Assembly (NCBI GenBank): GCA_002437415.1
Contig: DJPL01000042.1
Coordinates: 89,332-153,331, forward strand
Length of the DNA stretch: 64,000 nt
Direction of reading: 5' to 3'
DNA from: Ruminococcaceae bacterium UBA6413
GTDB taxonomy: Bacteria; Bacillota; Clostridia; Oscillospirales; Ruminococcaceae
Shown: piece after piece, positions 61,237 to 64,000 of the stretch
Position numbering within the stretch: position 1 is the stretch's first letter
Layout: each line of letters opens with the position of its first letter
Translations under genes and position numbers: made by a program
The notes under the pieces: generated by a model
Told to the model about the DNA's origin: nothing
Databases searched by the model: none
The model's input: only the letters and a program-made list of their open reading frames with translations

Positions 61237-62076
61237 ATGTTAAAAAAAATATTAGCGGGTATTTTATGTACCGCAGCAATGATAACTATGGTCGCCGGTT
61301 GCTCCGGTGACAGCACAACGTCCGGCAATACGTCCGTTGACCCATCTGCAAGCCTAACAGGCAATACAGGTGATGTAAAGCTTGAAAAAGGCGATAAATA
61401 CGCTGTAATGACTATCAAGGACTATGGCGATATAACAATAAAGCTATATCCCGATGCCGCACCAAAGGGCACTCAGAACTTCATTGACCTTGCTAACAGC
61501 GGATACTACAACGGAAAGACATTCCACAGAGTAGTAGCTGACTTTATGGCGCAGGGCGGTAAGGATTTCACGGGCGAAACCAATGTTGAAAACTTCGGCA
61601 TTGAAACCAATTACAATATGCGTCATTTCTACGGTGCTTTATGCTACGCAAATGCTATGGGTAAGAATTCTACCGAGTTCTATATTGTAAACAACAAGAA
61701 TTCTCAGGATTACGATAATTTCAGCACAGCAAGGATCGACAACAATATACAGGGCTATGAGGATTACGCTAAGCAGTACGACAAGGATTCTCAGGAATAC
61801 ACCTACTATATGTTCCAGGCAAACTACTACAGAAATTTAAAGCAGTTCATTGAAAATATGGACGATGCCACAAAGGCTAAGTATAAGGAAGTCGGCGGTA
61901 CGCCCTCACTTGACGGTAACTACACCGTATTCGGTCAGACCGTAGACGGATTTGACGTTCTTGACAAGATATCCGCTGTTGAGGTAGAAGAAAACGATGC
62001 CATGGGCGGCGAAGAAGTAAGCAAGCCCAAGACTGAAATAGTCATTGAAAAGGTTGAGATCAAGGATTACGAATAA
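61237..62076 (+). CDS. Cyclophilin-type peptidyl-prolyl isomerase lipoprotein
   Basis: Protein of 279 residues, exported and lipid-anchored: LKKILAGILCTAAMITMVAGC with the lipobox Cys near 22, then a Ser/Thr-rich linker. The cyclophilin core starts near residue 65 (YAVMTIKDYGDITIKLYPDA, GYYNGKTFHRVVADFMAQGG) and closes with LDGNYTVFGQTVDGFDVLDK. Between these parts is an insertion of about 70 charged/Tyr-rich residues (NNIQGYEDYAKQYDKDSQEY). It likely helps fold secreted proteins. The second of two adjacent ATGs was chosen for better spacing from AAAGGAG. Confidence 0.9.
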   Translation: MLKKILAGILCTAAMITMVAGCSGDSTTSGNTSVDPSASLTGNTGDVKLEKGDKYAVMTIKDYGDITIKLYPDAAPKGTQNFIDLANSGYYNGKTFHRVVADFMAQGGKDFTGETNVENFGIETNYNMRHFYGALCYANAMGKNSTEFYIVNNKNSQDYDNFSTARIDNNIQGYEDYAKQYDKDSQEYTYYMFQANYYRNLKQFIENMDDATKAKYKEVGGTPSLDGNYTVFGQTVDGFDVLDKISAVEVEENDAMGGEEVSKPKTEIVIEKVEIKDYE

Positions 62077-62083
62077 TATCACC

Positions 62084-62110
62084 ATACCGCTCGTCTGAGC
62101 GGTATTTTTG
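62084..62110 (+). terminator. Terminator of the cyclophilin gene
   Basis: A 9-bp perfect stem (62084-62092 with 62097-62105) followed by TTTTTG. Confidence 0.9.
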
Positions 62111-62121
62111 TGCCTTATATC

Positions 62122-62169
62122 CATATAAAACAAGCCGCCCTGCTAACAGAAGCAGAGCGGCTCGTTTTT
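62122..62169. terminator. Bidirectional hairpin terminator, mainly for hydA
   Basis: A 12-bp stem with one mismatch (62133-62144 with 62151-62162). T-rich tracts flank both sides: TTGTTTTAT on the minus strand after hydA, and CGTTTTTAT on the plus strand. Confidence 0.8.
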
Positions 62170-62181
62170 ATATAATGGGTG

Positions 62182-63933
62182 TTACTTGCTTAAATGACTT
62201 GCTTTATATGAGGTATGGAGTATCTCATGAGCAATGTGACTGCCGGGTTCTTCGAGGAAGTTTGCATATACTTCCTTGACATCGGGGCTCTCGTGTGACT
62301 TTCTGAGCTTGTTAGCGTCATCAAGGCTGTAGAGCGCCTTTGCACGCTCGGCGCGGATATCCGTGAAGTTGCGAACATCTGCAGGCTGGATCACCTGACC
62401 GCCGCCGTTTACACAGCCGCCGGGACAAGCCATGATCTCGATGAAGTGGCATTCAACCTCGCCGTTCTTAACCTGAGTAAGGAACTTCTTTGCGTTTGCA
62501 AGACCTGATACAACGGCTACCTTAACAGTAAGATCGCCTACCTTGTATTCGGCAGTCTTGATACCCTCTACGCCTCTTACGTCCTTGAACTCAACAGGGC
62601 TGTCAGCTGTTTCGCCTGTCAGCTTCCATACTGCTGTACGAAGAGCAGCCTCCATAACGCCGCCTGTTGCACCGAAGATAACAGCAGCACCTGTGCCGTT
62701 TCCTAAAGGTGAATCAGCGACCTCATCGGGGAGATCCCTGAAGCGTAAGCCTGCACGGTTGATCATCTTTACAAGCTCTCTTGTTGTGATGGAAATATCA
62801 ACATCGGGAACGCCTGCGGCAGACTGATCCTCTCTGCCTATCTCGAATTTCTTAGCTGTACAGGGCATAACTGATACGCTGACAATATTCTTGGGGTCGA
62901 TACCCATCTTCTTTGCCCAGTATGTCTTTGTTATGGCACCGTTCATCTGCTGAGGTGACTTGCAGGTCGACAGGTTCGGGATAAATTCGGGGAAGTAAGC
63001 TTCACAGAATCTTATCCAACCGGGTGAACACGATGTGATCATCGGCAGAACACCGCCGTTTGTAACTCTGTCAAGGAATTCGTGCGACTCTTCCATAATT
63101 GTAAGGTCAGCACCGAAGTTTGTATCAAATACAGCGTTGAAGCCAAGTCTGCGCAGTGCCGCAACCATCTTGCCCTCAACGGGAGTACCCATAGGATAGC
63201 CGAATGCTTCGCCGAGCGACGCTCTTACTGCGGGAGCAGTCTGAACAACAACTACCTTTTCGGGATCTGCAAGCGCGTCCCATACCTTATCTGTATCGTC
63301 CTTTTCGGCAAGTGCGCCTGTAGGACAGGCTACGATACACTGACCGCATGATACACAGGCAGTTTCTGCAAGCTCAAGGTCAAATGCACAGTCAATGCTT
63401 GTCTTGAAGCCTCTGTTGTTAGCGCCTATTACGCCGATACCCTGGAGCTTGTCGCAGGCGGCAATACAACGGCGGCAGTGGATACACTTGTTATTATCAC
63501 GGAACATATGCTTTGAGCTGTAGTCGATCTCGTATTCGTTCTTTTCACCCTCAAAGTATGTTGTGTCGTCAACACCGAGCTCCTTACACAGCTCCTGCAA
63601 TTCGCAGGTGCCGTTTCTTGAACACGCAAGACAGTCCATATTGTGATTTGAAAGCAGGAGCTGTAATGTCATCTTTCTGCTCTGCAAAACAGCAGGGGAG
63701 TGAGTCATTATGTTCTTGCCCTCGTCAAATTTTGATAAGGGATATACACATGATGCAACAAGGCTTCTTGCGCCGGTCATCTCAACTACGCAGATACGGC
63801 ACGCACCGATCGCATTGATATCCTTTAACCAGCAGAGAGTAGGTATTCTGATGCCGTTCTGACGACATGCTTCAAGGATCGTTGTACCTTCTTTTACCGA
63901 GTACTCTATGCCGTTAATCTTTATATTAACCAT
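62182..63933 (-). CDS. hydA: [FeFe] hydrogenase catalytic subunit, NADH-linked (HydA/HndD type)
   Basis: Enzyme of 583 residues. The N-terminal [2Fe-2S] domain (IPTLCWLKDI, GACRICVVE) is followed by the His/Cys cluster domain HNMDCLACSRNGTCELQEL and two [4Fe-4S] sites (CIHCRRCIAACD, CVSCGQCIVACP). The H-cluster domain has TSCSPGWIRFCE, SVMPCTAKKFE and EIMACPGGCVNGGG, then a small-subunit-like tail. This domain order is that of multimeric NADH/ferredoxin-dependent enzymes; the partner subunits are expected upstream, beyond the window. It produces or consumes H2 in the cytoplasm and recycles reducing power. ATG at 63933 was chosen because GAAAGGAA lies 12 bases upstream and the ferredoxin fold starts there. 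Confidence 0.96.
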   Translation of the reverse strand: MVNIKINGIEYSVKEGTTILEACRQNGIRIPTLCWLKDINAIGACRICVVEMTGARSLVASCVYPLSKFDEGKNIMTHSPAVLQSRKMTLQLLLSNHNMDCLACSRNGTCELQELCKELGVDDTTYFEGEKNEYEIDYSSKHMFRDNNKCIHCRRCIAACDKLQGIGVIGANNRGFKTSIDCAFDLELAETACVSCGQCIVACPTGALAEKDDTDKVWDALADPEKVVVVQTAPAVRASLGEAFGYPMGTPVEGKMVAALRRLGFNAVFDTNFGADLTIMEESHEFLDRVTNGGVLPMITSCSPGWIRFCEAYFPEFIPNLSTCKSPQQMNGAITKTYWAKKMGIDPKNIVSVSVMPCTAKKFEIGREDQSAAGVPDVDISITTRELVKMINRAGLRFRDLPDEVADSPLGNGTGAAVIFGATGGVMEAALRTAVWKLTGETADSPVEFKDVRGVEGIKTAEYKVGDLTVKVAVVSGLANAKKFLTQVKNGEVECHFIEIMACPGGCVNGGGQVIQPADVRNFTDIRAERAKALYSLDDANKLRKSHESPDVKEVYANFLEEPGSHIAHEILHTSYKASHLSK

Positions 63934-64000
63934 AGTAAAATTTATTCCTTTCAGTGATCCGTCAAACAGGATCATTCCTTAATAATAGCACCGAACTTAC

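Overview
The window looks like chromosome from a low-to-mid GC, spore-lineage Firmicute of the Clostridia, most likely a gut Oscillospiraceae/Ruminococcaceae relative. This rests on the Bacillus/Clostridium-type gene orders (asp23-fakA-recG-rsmE; asp23-nusB-xseA-xseB-ispA-dxs-tlyA-nadK-argR-recN; ymdB-spoVS), on sporulation genes (spoVS, spoIIGA-sigE, spoVT), on an NADH-type [FeFe] hydrogenase subunit, and on A/G-rich Shine-Dalgarno sites with frequent TTG starts. The genus call is inference. No rRNA, CRISPR array, transposase or phage module was seen.

Layout. 1-2530: a secreted BspA-like leucine-rich-repeat protein with three fibronectin III-like units. 2571-9192 (+): DnaD-domain protein, DnaI-like helicase loader, a membrane-anchored transglutaminase-like protein, a large unknown lipoprotein and a GNAT acetyltransferase. 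9216-21966 (-): a small acidic-tailed membrane protein; rsmE, recG, fakA and asp23; ispE, aminotransferase, Lrp regulator and PHP phosphatase; and a redox/TCA operon acn-icd-rex. 22183-26922 (+): a GHL10-type glycosidase lipoprotein followed by an amidase fused to what looks like a dead copy of the same glycosidase fold. 26963-29499 (+): purA, ymdB, spoVS. 29553-39508 (+): an unknown gene, then the nusB-to-recN housekeeping operon, including xseB (58 aa) and a divergent PAP2 protein. 39524-41159 (+): spoIIGA-sigE. 41156-43990 (-): two FAD oxidoreductases, convergent with sigE.

44129-48749 (+): MarR regulator plus a heterodimeric ABC exporter. 48807-51572 (+): a regulator with a possible zinc ribbon and an HTH domain, followed by two M14 (AstE/AspA-like) proteins, one with its zinc ligands and one without. 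51573-52473: an AT-rich stretch without a convincing gene. 52474-52744 (-): tRNA-Ser and tRNA-Leu under one consensus promoter. 52789-64000: a GT4 glycosyltransferase, an esterase, spoVT (-), tadA (+), a HTH regulator with a 35-aa membrane micro-ORF (-), a histidine phosphatase, tex, a YcxB-like protein, queH, a cyclophilin lipoprotein (+), and hydrogenase hydA (-), which runs toward the window end.

Most of the window is ordinary core genome. The least explained parts are the zinc-ribbon regulator with the active/inactive M14 pair and its promoter-into-terminator leader, the active/inactive glycosidase pair joined to a cell-wall amidase, the transglutaminase-lipoprotein pair, and the empty AT-rich region next to the tRNAs. 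All calls come from reading the sequence; no database search was run.
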